DNA of 64,000 nucleotides, from NCBI RefSeq assembly GCF_017306545.1, contig NZ_JAFKID010000004.1:1-64000 (forward strand). Direction: 5' to 3'. Both the position numbers and the translations under genes were made by a program. This DNA is from Mesorhizobium sp. Its GTDB lineage: Bacteria > Pseudomonadota > Alphaproteobacteria > Rhizobiales > Rhizobiaceae. The notes beneath the pieces were generated by a model, which was given only the letters and a program-made list of their open reading frames with translations, had not been told where the DNA came from and did no database searches. Of the stretch, positions 1 through 9,730 are shown one piece after another; position 1 is the first letter of the stretch, and every line of letters begins with the position of its first letter.

Positions 1-94
1 GACCCCCACCCCTAACCCCTCCCCTCAAGGGGGAGGGGGACTTGGGCGCGGCAGCTTCCCCTCCCCCTTGAGGGGAGGGGTTAGGGGTGGGGGT
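1..94. repeat. Palindromic intergenic repeat (REP-like) upstream of hisG
   Basis: Two C/G-rich arms, roughly 1-40 and 58-94, are near-perfect reverse complements separated by a short GC-rich spacer. The core CTCCCCTCAAGGGGGAGGGG recurs in part near 5150 and 5275, so this is a dispersed repeat and not a single-gene terminator. It resembles the palindromic intergenic elements common in rhizobial genomes. The left edge may continue outside the window. Confidence 0.6.
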
Positions 95-123
95 ATCTTG
101 GCCGCGACTAGCGAGGCTCTCCC

Positions 124-825
124 ATGACCGTCACTCTCGCCCTTCCCTCGAAAGGCCGGTTGAAGGAGCAGGCGCTGGAGGGTCTGGCCAAGGCCGGACT
201 GGCCGTCAGCCTGCCGGAAGACGAGCGCAAGTACCACGCCCGCATCGAGGCCTGCCCCGGCGTCGAGGTGGCGTTCCTGTCGGCGTCCGAAATCGCCGGC
301 GAGATCGGCTCCGGCACGGTCGACCTCGGTGTCACCGGCGAGGACCTGGTGCGCGAGAATCTGGCCGACTGGGAGGCGCGTGCCGAAATCGCCGTTCGGC
401 TCGGCTTCGGCCATGCCGACGTCGTGGTGGCAGTGCCGGAGATCTGGCTGGACGTCGATACCATGGCCGACCTCGACGACGTCGCCGCCGATTTCCGCCA
501 GCGGCACGGAAGGCGCCTGCGCATCGCCACCAAATACTGGCGCCTCACCCAGCAGTTCTTCACGGCCAAGCACGGCATTCAGGTCTATCGCATCGTCGAA
601 AGCCTCGGCGCCACGGAAGGCGCGCCGGCTGCGGGTTCCGCCGATATCGTCGTCGATATCACCTCGTCCGGTTCGACCCTGCGCGCCAACCATCTCAAGG
701 TGCTCTCGGACGGCGTCATCCTGCGCTCGCAGGCCTGCCTGGTGGCGGCGCGCAAGGAGCGTTCGCCGGCGGATGAGGCGCGGGTCGCCGAAATCGTTGA
801 GAAAGTATCGAAGACGGTCGGCTGA
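124..825 (+). CDS. hisG: ATP phosphoribosyltransferase, short form (HisG)
   Basis: Catalyses the first step of histidine biosynthesis, joining ATP and PRPP to make phosphoribosyl-ATP in the cytoplasm. The 233-residue product opens with [16 protein letters not shown] and carries the PRPP-binding stretch near residues 173-190 ([20 protein letters not shown]). The length is that of the short HisG form, which lacks the C-terminal regulatory domain and normally needs the HisZ subunit. hisZ is not in the window; in rhizobia it usually lies just upstream, which would be off the left edge. The ATG at 124 directly follows the repeat-rich intergenic region. Confidence 0.95.
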   Translation: MTVTLALPSKGRLKEQALEGLAKAGLAVSLPEDERKYHARIEACPGVEVAFLSASEIAGEIGSGTVDLGVTGEDLVRENLADWEARAEIAVRLGFGHADVVVAVPEIWLDVDTMADLDDVAADFRQRHGRRLRIATKYWRLTQQFFTAKHGIQVYRIVESLGATEGAPAAGSADIVVDITSSGSTLRANHLKVLSDGVILRSQACLVAARKERSPADEARVAEIVEKVSKTVG

Positions 826-949
826 CGCAGACGCCGCCGTCAATTCCGGCCGGCGCCGACCCGACAGGAAAAGCCTTCCTACCATAGCGGCATTGCGCGC
901 GCGTCTCCCGGTGCTAGGGTCCACTCCCCCGCATGTGAAGGAGGAACCC

Positions 950-2725
950 ATGGCAACCGGAAACGCGGCCCAGATAGGCGCAACGACCACCAGCGCAAGG
1001 ACCGCAGACGAGGCGGCCGAAGCCTTCATCGAACCGAGGAGCAGCGTCGCGCATGTGTCGGGCGACCGCTCCGTGCCGTTGCTGCACAAGACGATTCCCG
1101 AACAGTTCGCCGAGACAGCGCGGGCCTATGCCGACCGCGACGCCGCCGTCTTCGTCGGTCAGGACCGCCGCTTCACCTGGGTCGAACTTGCCGAGACCGT
1201 CGATGCCTTCGCCGCCGGCCTCTTGGCGCTCGGACTGGAAAAGGGCGACCGCATCGGCATCTGGTCGCCGAACCGCTGGGAATGGCTGGTCACGCAGTTC
1301 GCCACCGCCCGCATCGGCCTGATCCTGGTCAACATCAATCCGGCCTATCGGCTTTCCGAACTGGACTATGCGCTGAACAAGGTCGGCTGCAAGGCGCTGG
1401 TCACGGCCGCGAACTTCAAGAGTTCGGACTATCTCGGCATGCTGGCGACGCTGGCGCCGGAACTGGCCCGGGCCACGCCGGGCAAACTGGCCGCCGTCAA
1501 GCTGCCGTCGCTCAGGATCGTCATCCGCATGGGCGAAGAGGCTTCGCCCGGCATGCTCAACTTCGGCGACGTGCTGGCGATGGGCGGCCGCGACGAGCAC
1601 GAAAGGCTGGACGCGATTTCCGCGACGCTGAAGCCCGACGACGCCATCAACATCCAGTTCACCTCCGGCACCACCGGCGCGCCGAAGGGTGCCACGCTGA
1701 CGCACGACAATATCGTGAACAACGGCAATTTCGTCACGTCCGCCATCAAGCTGACATCGGAAGACCGGCTGTGCATCCCGGTGCCGTTCTACCATTGCTT
1801 CGGCATGTCGATGGGCTCGATGGGCTGCGTCACCAAGGGCGCGGCGATGATCTTTCCGGGCGAGGGGTTCGAGCCGGGCGCCACCTTGAAGGCCATCGAG
1901 GCCGAGCGCTGCACCGGCGTCTACGGCGTGCCGACGATGTTCGTCGCCATGCTCGACCATCCCGACTTCAAGTCATTCGACCTCACCAGCCTGCGCACCG
2001 GCATCATGGCCGGCTCGCCATGTCCGATCGAGGTGATGAAGAAGGTCATATCGCTGATGAACATGCGCGAGGTCACCATCGCCTACGGCATGACGGAAAC
2101 CAGCCCCGTCTCCTTCCAGTCGAGCACCGACGATCCGCTGGAAAAGCGCGTCTCAACGGTCGGCCGCATCCAGCCGCATGTCGAATGCAAGGTGGTCGAC
2201 GCCGAAGGACGCACGGCCGCCGTCGGCGAGGCGGGCGAACTGTGCACGCGCGGCTATTCGGTGATGAAAGGCTATTGGGAGGACGAGGACAAGACGGCCG
2301 AAGCCATCGATCCTGAAGGCTGGATGCACACCGGCGACCTCGCCACCATCGATGAAGAAGGCTTCGGCAACATCGTCGGCCGCGTCAAGGACATGGTCAT
2401 TCGCGGCGGCGAGAACGTCTATCCGCGCGAGGTGGAGGAATTCCTTTATCGCAACCCCAAGGTGCGCGAAGTGCAGGTGTTCGGCGTGCCGGACAAGAAA
2501 TACGGCGAGGAGCTTGCCGCCTGGATCGTGTTGAAGCCCGGCGAAAGCGCTACCGAGGACGAGATCAAGGCCTTCTGCCAGGGCCAGATCGCCCACTACA
2601 AGATCCCGCGCTACGTCCGCTTCAAGGACAGCCTACCGATGACCGTCACCGGCAAGGCGCAGAAGTTCGTCATGCGCGACGCGATGAGCGAGGAGCTTGG
2701 CCTGGCGGAAGAAAGGACGGCTTAG
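950..2725 (+). CDS. AMP-binding acyl-CoA synthetase
   Basis: A 591-residue adenylate-forming enzyme that should activate a carboxylic (fatty) acid with ATP and transfer it to coenzyme A. The P-loop motif [10 protein letters not shown] lies near residue 238, followed by the [11 protein letters not shown] region, the adenylation-domain GYWEDEDKT...GWMHTGDLA signature and [14 protein letters not shown]. The catalytic lysine motif [10 protein letters not shown] is near the C-terminus. Open frame extends upstream to 329, but that part overlaps hisG in another frame. The ATG at 950 is preceded by GAAGGAGG and fits the family length, so it was chosen. The substrate cannot be told from sequence; medium/long-chain fatty acids are likely. 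Confidence 0.93.
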   Translation: MATGNAAQIGATTTSARTADEAAEAFIEPRSSVAHVSGDRSVPLLHKTIPEQFAETARAYADRDAAVFVGQDRRFTWVELAETVDAFAAGLLALGLEKGDRIGIWSPNRWEWLVTQFATARIGLILVNINPAYRLSELDYALNKVGCKALVTAANFKSSDYLGMLATLAPELARATPGKLAAVKLPSLRIVIRMGEEASPGMLNFGDVLAMGGRDEHERLDAISATLKPDDAINIQFTSGTTGAPKGATLTHDNIVNNGNFVTSAIKLTSEDRLCIPVPFYHCFGMSMGSMGCVTKGAAMIFPGEGFEPGATLKAIEAERCTGVYGVPTMFVAMLDHPDFKSFDLTSLRTGIMAGSPCPIEVMKKVISLMNMREVTIAYGMTETSPVSFQSSTDDPLEKRVSTVGRIQPHVECKVVDAEGRTAAVGEAGELCTRGYSVMKGYWEDEDKTAEAIDPEGWMHTGDLATIDEEGFGNIVGRVKDMVIRGGENVYPREVEEFLYRNPKVREVQVFGVPDKKYGEELAAWIVLKPGESATEDEIKAFCQGQIAHYKIPRYVRFKDSLPMTVTGKAQKFVMRDAMSEELGLAEERTA

Positions 2726-2752
2726 AGAGCCTTTCTTCCGGCATCCGTCGGC

Positions 2753-2922
2753 GCCGCCCCTCATCCGGCTGCCGCCACCTTCTCCCCGTATAGTGACGGG
2801 GAGAAGGGGTCTCTTGTCCGATTTCGCCGACCGCCAGCGTTGCATGTGAGGCATGGGGTCGAAGGGGCGTCCCTTCTCCCCGTTTACGGGGAGAAGGTGG
2901 CGGCAGCCGGATGAGGGGCGGC
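2753..2922. repeat. Rhizobial-type palindromic intergenic element (RIME-like)
   Basis: A left arm at 2753-2788 and a right arm at 2888-2922 are reverse complements over about 35 bases. Each arm also has an internal hairpin partner (CCTTCTCCCCGT / ACGGGGAGAAGG). This double-palindrome layout is typical of the rhizobial intergenic mosaic elements (RIME family). The element fills the gap between the convergent acyl-CoA synthetase and aquaporin genes. No coding potential is apparent. Confidence 0.65.
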
Positions 2923-2944
2923 CCAAGCGAATCTCGCAGCCAGC

Positions 2945-2973
2945 CAAAGAAAAAGGCCCCTCGCGGGGCCTTT
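2945..2973 (-). terminator. Rho-independent terminator of the aquaporin gene
   Basis: AAAGGCCCC (2952-2960) pairs with GGGGCCTTT (2965-2973) around a four-base loop. On the minus strand the stem is followed by a T-rich tract (complement of 2945-2952). It lies 24 bases beyond the aquaporin stop codon. Confidence 0.75.
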
Positions 2974-2996
2974 CCCGTTTGCCGTCAGATACCGGC

Positions 2997-3674
2997 TCAG
3001 TCCTTCTCGAACACGCCGGTCCTGGCGACGATGCCGGCAATGGCGCCGCCGACCAGCGGGGCAACGATGTAGAGCCACAACTGGCCGATCGCCACGCTGC
3101 CGGAAAACAGGTTGGGGCCGATCGAGCGTGCCGGGTTCAGCGAGTTGCCGGTGATCGGGACGAAGCCGAGATGCAGCGCCGCGAGCGTCAGGCCGATGAT
3201 CAGGCCGGCCAGCATGTTCATATGCTTGGCGCTGGTCGAGGCCAGGATGACGATGACGAAGGTGAAGGTGGCGATCATCTCGGTCAGGAAGATCGAGGAG
3301 GTGCCCCATTTCGCCGGGTCCCACGTCGTCGCGCCGAAATTCGTCACCGGGTCGCCGACCTTGCCGGACACCATGATCCACAGCGCTACGGTCGCCAGCA
3401 CGGCGCCGACGATCTGCGCGACCCAGTAGGTGATGACATCCTTCGCCGGCAGCCGCCCGGCGAGAAAGAAGCCCAGCGTCACCGCCGGGTTGAGATGCGC
3501 GCCCGAGATCGGCCCGATGGCATAGGCAGCCGCCACAAGACCCAGGCCGAACGCCAGGCCGATGCCGATCTGGCCAATCGGCAGCGCGCCGCCGAGGCCG
3601 CCCGTCACGATGGCCGCGCAACCGATGAAGACAAGCAAGAAGGTGCCCAGCACCTCCGCAAGAAACAGCTTCAT
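2997..3674 (-). CDS. aqpZ: Aquaporin of the MIP family (AqpZ-like)
   Basis: Inner-membrane channel for water, possibly other small neutral solutes. The 225-residue protein has six hydrophobic segments and both NPA boxes (HLNPAV at 60-65, SLNPAR at 178-183). A histidine in the fifth helix region (LHLGFVPI, about 168) matches the selectivity-filter histidine of water-selective aquaporins. The residue equivalent to Thr183 of E. coli AqpZ reads Asn, a slight deviation. The ATG at 3674 (MKLFLAEV) was preferred to one ten codons upstream because GGAGAGGG precedes it. A terminator lies just beyond the stop. Confidence 0.92.
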   Translation of the reverse strand: MKLFLAEVLGTFLLVFIGCAAIVTGGLGGALPIGQIGIGLAFGLGLVAAAYAIGPISGAHLNPAVTLGFFLAGRLPAKDVITYWVAQIVGAVLATVALWIMVSGKVGDPVTNFGATTWDPAKWGTSSIFLTEMIATFTFVIVILASTSAKHMNMLAGLIIGLTLAALHLGFVPITGNSLNPARSIGPNLFSGSVAIGQLWLYIVAPLVGGAIAGIVARTGVFEKD

Positions 3675-3847
3675 TTTCCCTCTCCTCGTAAATGCGTTCG
3701 CCACCTGCTCTTCGGCGGCGAATCACGAGCGCTAGAGTATGGCCGCGCCTGAAAGTTGCAAAGCGTGCGCATTGCGCGGACGCCGCCGCTTGTGCGCGGC
3801 CGTCGCGCCCTTTAGAGCAGGCGTGAAATCAATCGGCTGTGGTGCGC

Positions 3848-5134
3848 ATGCGACTGGGCGGACGACTGGCTGCGGCCATCGAAGTGCTGGAAGATATCGG
3901 GCGGCGGCACCGGCCGGCGGCGGAGGCTTTGCGCGATTGGGGCCTATCGCACCGCTTCGCCGGCGGCGGCGATCGCGCGGCGATCGGCAACATCGTCTAC
4001 GACGCGCTGCGCCGCAGGCGCTCTGCCGGCTGGCTCATGGACGGCGACACGCCGCGCGCCGTCGGCTTCGGCGCGCTGCTGCTCGAATGGGGTGAGACGC
4101 CGCAAAGCCTCGACGCCGCGTTGGCGGGCGACAGGTTCGCTCCCGAGCCGCTTTCAAAAGCGGAACTGGCGGCGGCATGCCGTTCTCCGGCGGAAGCGCC
4201 GGATGCGGTGCGGGCCGACTGTCCCGATTGGTGCGCGCCACTGCTGGAAGGCGCCTTCGGCGCCGATTGGGTGGCGGAAGCGGCGGCCCTTGCCGGTCGC
4301 CCGCCGCTCGACCTGCGTGCCAATACGCTGAAGGCGAGCCGTGACAAGGTGCTGGCCGAGCTGGCGCTGCCGGAAGCCAGGCCGACGACGCTGGCGCCGG
4401 ACGGCGTCCGCGTTCCGCCGATCGAAGGCAGCGGCCGCCATCCCAATGTGCAGGCCGAGCCGGCTTTCCAAAAAGGCTGGTTCGAGGTGCAGGACGAGGG
4501 CTCGCAGATCGCCGCGCTGCTGGCGGGCGCCGCGCCGGGCATGCAGGTGCTCGACTACTGTGCCGGCGCCGGGGGCAAGACGCTGGCGCTGTCGGCGGCA
4601 ATGGAGAACCACGGCCAGATTTTCGCCCACGATGCCGAAAAGCAGCGCCTGGCGCCGATCTTCGAGCGGCTGCGGCGGGCCGAGTCCCGCAATGTGCAGG
4701 TGGTGGCGAAGCCGGCCGAGCTTGCGCCGCTTGCCGGCCATATGGACATCGTGCTGATCGACGCGCCTTGCACCGGCTCCGGCACCTGGCGGCGACGCCC
4801 CGACGCCAAATGGCGGCTGACCGACAGGCAGCTGGAGGCGCGCCGTGCCGAGCAGGCGGCGATCCTCGACACGGCCTCGGGTTTCGTCAAGCCGGGCGGG
4901 CTTCTGGTCTACGTCACCTGCTCGGTGTTCGAGGCGGAGAACGGCGGCCAGATCGAGGCCTTTCGCGGCCGCGACGGGGCCTTTTCGGCCGTCGATCATG
5001 CGGCCTTGTGGGAGGCGCATTTCCCCGCCCGCACGGCGGCGGCCCGCATCGACAGAGAGCGCGGCATCTCGCTCTCGCCGGCCCGCAGCGGCACCGACGG
5101 CTTCTTCTTCTGCGCACTGCGCCGGGTGGGTTAG
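3848..5134 (+). CDS. RsmB/NOL1/NOP2-family RNA (cytosine-5)-methyltransferase
   Basis: SAM-dependent m5C methylase, probably acting on 16S rRNA (RsmB-like). An N-terminal NusB/RsmB-like region (about 1-150) is followed by a Rossmann methylase domain with the SAM motif DYCAGAGGKTLALS. The two catalytic cysteines of the family are present: DAPCTGSGTWRRRPD and VTCSVFEAENG. It is 428 residues from the ATG at 3848; a GTG at 3839 in the same frame would add three residues and no strong ribosome-binding site separates the two. It stands alone between the divergent aquaporin gene and a repeat-rich gap. Confidence 0.9.
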   Translation: MRLGGRLAAAIEVLEDIGRRHRPAAEALRDWGLSHRFAGGGDRAAIGNIVYDALRRRRSAGWLMDGDTPRAVGFGALLLEWGETPQSLDAALAGDRFAPEPLSKAELAAACRSPAEAPDAVRADCPDWCAPLLEGAFGADWVAEAAALAGRPPLDLRANTLKASRDKVLAELALPEARPTTLAPDGVRVPPIEGSGRHPNVQAEPAFQKGWFEVQDEGSQIAALLAGAAPGMQVLDYCAGAGGKTLALSAAMENHGQIFAHDAEKQRLAPIFERLRRAESRNVQVVAKPAELAPLAGHMDIVLIDAPCTGSGTWRRRPDAKWRLTDRQLEARRAEQAAILDTASGFVKPGGLLVYVTCSVFEAENGGQIEAFRGRDGAFSAVDHAALWEAHFPARTAAARIDRERGISLSPARSGTDGFFFCALRRVG

Positions 5135-5149
5135 GCGAAGCGCCGTTTC

Positions 5150-5302
5150 CCCCTCCCCCTTGAGGGGAGGGTGGCCGCGAAGCGGCCGGGAGGGGTCCTC
5201 TCAATCGCTCCAACGCAAAAGCGAAACCTCGCTCTACGGCGAGCGACCTCTCCCACCATCCTGCGGGCGGCAGCCTCCCCTCAAGGGTAGGGAAGTCGGC
5301 GT
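5150..5302. repeat. Palindromic intergenic repeat related to the one at 1-94
   Basis: CTCCCCCTTGAGGGGAGGG near 5152-5171 and an inverted partner, CCTCCCCTCAAGGG near 5277-5290, bracket a GC-rich spacer containing the hairpin GGCCGCGAAGCGGCC. The arms match the repeat at the start of the window, so this is a second, less regular copy. Confidence 0.5.
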
Positions 5303-5385
5303 ATCGTGTTGCACCGCACAATTCGCGATTGCCTGCCGTCGCGGCCTCTGCGATAACCGCGATCGTCAGCAGCGAAAGCACCCTT

Positions 5386-5844
5386 ATGGCAGCCAAGATC
5401 GTTCCGGCCCCAGACTACGAGGAGCGCGTGCGCGCTTCCTTCGCCCGCCAGCAGGCGATGGCGACCATCGGCGCTGAACTCACGCTGGTGACGCCCGGCA
5501 TCGTCGAGATCGAAATGCCCTACAGCGAGGCGCTGACCCAGCAGCACGGTTTCCTGCATGCCGGCGTCATCTCCACTGCGCTGGATTCGGCCTGCGGCTA
5601 TGCCGCCTTCTCGCTGATGCCGGAAGGTGCGGCCGTGCTGACCATCGAATTCAAGGTCAATCTGCTCGCGCCCGGCAGGGGAGAGCGCTTCCTGTTCCGC
5701 GGCTCCGTCACCAAGCCCGGCCGCACCATCATCGTGGCGGACGGCCAGGCCTACGCCATCGCCGACGACGGCGAGGCCAAGCTGATCGCCACCATGACCG
5801 GCACCATGATGACGGTGACGGGACGGCAGGGCATGGAAGGCTGA
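5386..5844 (+). CDS. PaaI-family hotdog thioesterase
   Basis: Probable cytoplasmic acyl-CoA thioesterase of the hotdog fold (152 residues). The motif HGFLHAGVISTALDSACGYA (about residues 57-76) is the typical HGG/HGF-x-x-x-G-x-x-x-x-x-x-D active-site region of PaaI-type enzymes, followed by the strand region TIEFKVNLLAPG. The ATG at 5386 (MAAKIVPAP) was preferred to an upstream in-frame start because the extra residues are not family-like. It ends one base before the next gene, with which it is probably cotranscribed. Substrate unknown. Confidence 0.85.
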   Translation: MAAKIVPAPDYEERVRASFARQQAMATIGAELTLVTPGIVEIEMPYSEALTQQHGFLHAGVISTALDSACGYAAFSLMPEGAAVLTIEFKVNLLAPGRGERFLFRGSVTKPGRTIIVADGQAYAIADDGEAKLIATMTGTMMTVTGRQGMEG

Positions 5845-5845
5845 C

Positions 5846-6478
5846 ATGGCGGTCACGCGGATCGCCGGCAAATCCATGCTTTTCGTCATGGCGGCGGAGG
5901 CCGAATACGGCCCGCATCTGAAGCGTCTTTTCGTACCGCTGATGACCGGCGTCGGCCCGGTCGAGGCCGGCGTTGCCACGGGCGCCGGACTGGCGAGGCT
6001 GGAAGCCGCCGGCACACTGCCGGATCTCGTCGTCTCGCTCGGCTCCGCCGGCTCGCGAAAGCTGATACAGGCCGAAATCTATCAGGTCGTTTCCGTCAGC
6101 TATCGCGACATGGACGCCTCGCCGCTGGGTTTCGAGAAGGGCGTGACGCCATTCCTCGATCAGCCTGCGACGGTACCCTTGCCGATGCGTATTCCCGGCA
6201 TCGCGGAGGCGACGCTGTCGACCGGCGCCGCGATCATTTCCGGCAAAGCCTATGACGCCATCGCCGAAGACATGGTGGACATGGAAACCTTCGCGGTCCT
6301 GCGTGCCTGCCAGCTGTTCTCCGTCCCGCTGGTCGCCCTGCGCGGCATTTCCGATGGCGCGGCAGAGCTCAGCCATGTCGGCGACTGGACGGAATACCTG
6401 CACGTCATCGATGAAAAACTGGCGGCTGCCGTCGAGCATCTTTCCGAAGCGCTCGCGACAGCTACGCTTATGCCTTGA
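5846..6478 (+). CDS. 5'-methylthioadenosine/S-adenosylhomocysteine nucleosidase-like protein
   Basis: Purine-nucleoside phosphorylase-fold hydrolase, probably cleaving MTA/SAH (or a related nucleoside) to adenine in methionine salvage and SAH recycling. Family marks are FVMAAEAEYGPHL at the N-terminus, TGVGPVEAG (about 36-44), LGSAGS and the substrate motif DMETFAV, followed by RGISDGA with the catalytic-type Asp. At 210 residues it is slightly shorter than MtnN of E. coli (232). The ATG lies one base after the thioesterase stop, so the two form a likely operon. Confidence 0.85.
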   Translation: MAVTRIAGKSMLFVMAAEAEYGPHLKRLFVPLMTGVGPVEAGVATGAGLARLEAAGTLPDLVVSLGSAGSRKLIQAEIYQVVSVSYRDMDASPLGFEKGVTPFLDQPATVPLPMRIPGIAEATLSTGAAIISGKAYDAIAEDMVDMETFAVLRACQLFSVPLVALRGISDGAAELSHVGDWTEYLHVIDEKLAAAVEHLSEALATATLMP

Positions 6479-6585
6479 CCCTCCGCGCGAAGGCGCTGAC
6501 CCGACGCATGAGGCGCCTGAATCGGACTGTCTGTTCCGCGTGCCAACCCATTGCGCCGACTCGACTTTGTCTTTAAAGGCCCGCC

Positions 6586-8154
6586 ATGACGACACATCCC
6601 GACACCGTTCTCATCATCGACTTCGGCAGCCAGGTCACGCAGCTTATTGCGAGACGGGTGCGCGAGGCCGGCGTCTACTGCGAAGTCGTGCCGTTCCAGT
6701 CGGCTGCCGAGGCTTTCCAGCGCGTCAGGCCGAAGGCCGTCATCCTCTCCGGCAGTCCGCATTCCACCGTCGACATCGGCAGCCCGCGTGCGCCGGACGC
6801 GGTGTTTTCGGCCGGCATTCCGGTGCTCGGTATCTGCTATGGCGAGCAGACCATGTGCGCCCAACTGGGCGGCAAGGTCGAAACCAGTCACCATCGTGAA
6901 TACGGCCGCGCTTTCCTCGAGATCGACGGCGATTGCGCCTTGTTCGACGGCATATGGGCCAAGGGCACCCGCCATCAGGTATGGATGAGTCACGGCGACC
7001 GCGTCACCGCCATTCCGCCCGGCTTCAAGGTGGTCGGCACCTCGACGGGCGCGCCCTTCGCGGCAATCGCGGACGAGGAGCGGAAGTTCTACGCCGTGCA
7101 GTTCCATCCCGAAGTCGTGCACACGCCTGACGGTGCCAAGCTGCTTCGGAATTTCGTTCACCACATCGCCGGCCTGCGCCCGGACTGGACGATGGCCGCC
7201 TATCGCGAGCAGGCGGTGGAGGCGATCCGCAGGCAAGTCGGCAAGGGCAAGGTGATCTGCGCGCTCTCGGGCGGCGTCGATTCCTCCGTCGCGGCGCTGT
7301 TGATCCACGAAGCGGTCGGCGACCAACTCACCTGCGTCCTCGTCGACCACGGCCTGATGCGCAAGAACGAGGCGGCCGACGTGGTGGCGATGTTCCGCCA
7401 GCATTACAATCTGCCGCTGATCCTGGTCGACGCTTCGGACAAGTTCATCTCGGCGCTGGAAGGCGAGAGCGACCCGGAAAAGAAGCGCAAGACCATCGGC
7501 CGCCTGTTCATCGAAGTGTTCGAGGAGGAAGCGAAAAAGCTCGCCAAAGACGGGGAACGGGCCGATTTTCTGGCGCAAGGCACGCTCTATCCCGACGTCA
7601 TCGAAAGCGTCTCCTTCACCGGCGCCACCTCCTCGACCATCAAGTCGCACCACAATGTCGGCGGCCTGCCCGAGCGCATGAACATGAAGCTGGTAGAGCC
7701 GCTGCGCGAACTGTTCAAGGACGAGGTGCGGGCGCTGGGCAAGGAACTCGGCCTGCCCGAGAGCTTCATCGGCCGCCATCCTTTCCCCGGTCCCGGCCTT
7801 GCGATCCGCTGCCCCGGCGGCGTGACGCGCGAGAAGCTGGAGATCCTGCGCGAAGCCGACGCGATCTATCTGGACGAGATCCGCAAGGCCGGCCTCTACG
7901 ACGCCATCTGGCAGGCCTTCGCCGTGCTTCTGCCGGTGCAGACGGTGGGCGTGATGGGCGACGGCCGCACCTACGATTCCGTTCTGGCGCTGCGCGCGGT
8001 GACGTCGGTGGACGGCATGACGGCCGATTTCTACCACTACGACATGGATTTCCTCGGCCGCACCGCCACCCGCATCATCAACGAAGTCAAGGGCGTAAAC
8101 CGCGTCGTCTACGACGTCACCTCAAAACCCCCCGGCACTATCGAGTGGGAATGA
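6586..8154 (+). CDS. guaA: GMP synthase (glutamine-hydrolysing)
   Basis: Converts XMP to GMP with glutamine and ATP. The 522-residue protein has an N-terminal class I glutamine amidotransferase domain (nucleophile Cys84 in [16 protein letters not shown] with the catalytic His and Glu near 175). The ATP pyrophosphatase domain has the PP-loop LSGGVDSS at 227-234, and the C-terminal dimerization domain ends in PPGTIEWE. The final codons are intact, although a mobile element begins directly downstream. This is the expected outcome of integration that restores the gene's 3' end. Confidence 0.98.
   Translation: MTTHPDTVLIIDFGSQVTQLIARRVREAGVYCEVVPFQSAAEAFQRVRPKAVILSGSPHSTVDIGSPRAPDAVFSAGIPVLGICYGEQTMCAQLGGKVETSHHREYGRAFLEIDGDCALFDGIWAKGTRHQVWMSHGDRVTAIPPGFKVVGTSTGAPFAAIADEERKFYAVQFHPEVVHTPDGAKLLRNFVHHIAGLRPDWTMAAYREQAVEAIRRQVGKGKVICALSGGVDSSVAALLIHEAVGDQLTCVLVDHGLMRKNEAADVVAMFRQHYNLPLILVDASDKFISALEGESDPEKKRKTIGRLFIEVFEEEAKKLAKDGERADFLAQGTLYPDVIESVSFTGATSSTIKSHHNVGGLPERMNMKLVEPLRELFKDEVRALGKELGLPESFIGRHPFPGPGLAIRCPGGVTREKLEILREADAIYLDEIRKAGLYDAIWQAFAVLLPVQTVGVMGDGRTYDSVLALRAVTSVDGMTADFYHYDMDFLGRTATRIINEVKGVNRVVYDVTSKPPGTIEWE
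8131..8154 (+). other. Probable attL core (3' end of guaA)
   Basis: The last 24 bases of guaA, coding PGTIEWE and the stop, adjoin the integrase region. Integration of ICEs and islands into the 3' end of guaA is a known pattern in proteobacteria, and the gene end is usually duplicated at the far junction. The exact core limits are inferred; the matching attR is not in the window. Confidence 0.55.
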
Positions 8155-8267
8155 TTTTTGCCTATCCGAGCGTATCCAAATGTACGCTACTGTGCGGCAT
8201 AAGCGGCTGATATACCACAATAAATACCCCTGTATCTATCGCCGTCTATCGCAGGGCAAGCCTTCTG

Positions 8268-8432
8268 GATGACGGTATAGTAGGCGGTATGGCCGACTCT
8301 TGATCGGCCTTGAAAATGCTTATACCGTCAAGTTCAAGAGAGCCGTGACGGTATATTTTTTGCCATTATCCAATTGAAAAATAAGCAGTAAATGCGTTTA
8401 AGAAGAGGCCATTTTGGGCTTGACGGTATAAT
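8268..8432. repeat. Repeated GACGGTATA sites, candidate integrase arm-binding sites
   Basis: The nonamer GACGGTATA occurs at 8271-8279, 8347-8355 and 8422-8430 and in inverse orientation at 8321-8329. A weaker copy, GGCGGTAT, is at 8283-8290. The longer form TTGACGGTATAA is shared by the 8320 (inverse) and 8420 sites. All lie in the 319-base, AT-richer gap between guaA and the integrase ATG, where arm-type sites of P4-like integrases normally sit. The gap holds no gene. Confidence 0.6.
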
Positions 8433-8473
8433 TCGGGGCTCTCCCCTGAAAACCTTTGTTTTGGAGGGAGCAC

Positions 8474-9730
8474 ATGCTGACGGATGCTGGCATTAAGAAT
8501 TTGAAACCTAAAGAGAAATTATACAAGATCGCGGACCGTGACGGTATGTACGTTGTGGTCCAGCCGTCGGGTGCGATCGTGTTTCGCTACGACTACCGCC
8601 TCAATGGTCGGCGGGAGACGTTGACGATTGGACGCTATGGCGCCGCTGACCTCTCACTAGCTCGGGCGCGGGAGAAGCTCGTCGATGCCAAGCGGGCGAT
8701 AGCGGAGGGACGCTCGCCCGCCCATGAGAAGCAGCGCGAAAAGCGTCGCCTCAAGGAGGCGAAAAGCTTCGGGGAGTTCGGAGAGAGCTGGCTGAAAGAA
8801 GCGAAGATGGCCGATAGCACCAGGGCGATGCGCCGAGCTATCTACGAGCGGGACATCCTCCCGACTTTTCGCAATCGGCTTCTGACGGAAATTGGCCCTG
8901 ACGATCTACGTGCAATGTGCACAAAGGTGAAGGAGCGAGGAGCTCCGGCCACGGCCGTCCATGTCCGTGACATCGTGAAATTGGTCTATGCCTTTGCGAT
9001 CCTGCACGGGGAGAAAGTGCCCAATCCGGCCGACGAAGTCGGGCCGGCTTCGATCGCAACATTCGTGCCGAAGGATCGGTCGCTATCAGCCGCAGAGATC
9101 CGCATCATGCTGCGTCAGCTTGAGCACGTGCCTACTCTGCCAACAATCAGGCTTGGCATGAGACTCTTCCTGCTCACGATGGTCCGCAAGAGCGAACTTC
9201 AGGACGCCACTTGGGACGAGGTCGACTTCGAGAATGCGGTCTGGTCGATTCCGAAGGAGCGGATGAAGCGGTCTAAGGCTCACAACGTTTATCTTGCCCA
9301 GCAGGCGATCGACATTCTGATCGCGCTGAAAACCTGCGCTGGCAACTCGAAATATCTCCTGCCGTCGCGCTACGATGCAGACGCGCCGATGTCACGTGCG
9401 ACGTTCAACCGCATCACAGCAGCTGTTGTGGTCCGTGCGAAAAAGGAGGGACTGCCGCTCGAGCCCTTCACTGTCCATGACCTCCGCCGGACGGGATCGA
9501 CGCTCTTGAACGAACTCGGCTTCAACAGCGATTGGATCGAGAAGTGTCTTGCGCATGAGGATGGGCGGTCATCTCGCGGCATCTACAACAAGGCGGAATA
9601 CGAGCATCAGCGGCGTCATATGATGCAGGAATGGGCGAACCTCGTGGACGCGTGGGTGGTGGGTCAGAAGTATGCACCGACCCTTTACCCGCCTTCGATG
9701 GATTTGCTTGTGCCCGAACCTAGTGTTTGA
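8474..9730 (+). CDS. int: P4-type tyrosine integrase of the ICE
   Basis: Site-specific recombinase that should insert and excise the element at guaA. The 418-residue protein has an N-terminal DUF4102 arm-binding domain (residues 1-90, with DRDGMYVVV), a central SAM-like core-binding domain and a C-terminal catalytic domain. The catalytic residues are R238 (MVRKSELQ), H335 and R338 (VHDLRRTGS), H361 (LAHED) and Y371 (GIYNKAEY). The ATG at 8474 follows GGAGGGA. A TTG slightly upstream is less likely. Transcription runs away from guaA, toward the element interior. Confidence 0.93.
   Translation: MLTDAGIKNLKPKEKLYKIADRDGMYVVVQPSGAIVFRYDYRLNGRRETLTIGRYGAADLSLARAREKLVDAKRAIAEGRSPAHEKQREKRRLKEAKSFGEFGESWLKEAKMADSTRAMRRAIYERDILPTFRNRLLTEIGPDDLRAMCTKVKERGAPATAVHVRDIVKLVYAFAILHGEKVPNPADEVGPASIATFVPKDRSLSAAEIRIMLRQLEHVPTLPTIRLGMRLFLLTMVRKSELQDATWDEVDFENAVWSIPKERMKRSKAHNVYLAQQAIDILIALKTCAGNSKYLLPSRYDADAPMSRATFNRITAAVVVRAKKEGLPLEPFTVHDLRRTGSTLLNELGFNSDWIEKCLAHEDGRSSRGIYNKAEYEHQRRHMMQEWANLVDAWVVGQKYAPTLYPPSMDLLVPEPSV

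Noticed and set aside
329-949. Long upstream extension of the acyl-CoA synthetase frame
   Set aside because: It overlaps hisG in another frame and lacks family similarity; the ATG at 950 has a strong ribosome-binding site.
25-1089. Open frames on the minus strand opposite hisG
   Set aside because: They are shadow frames of GC-rich codons with Arg/Ala/Gly-rich, repeat-encoded sequence.
8541-8550. A further GACGGTAT-like sequence within the integrase gene
   Set aside because: It encodes the conserved DRDGMYV motif of the DUF4102 domain, so the match is most likely due to coding.
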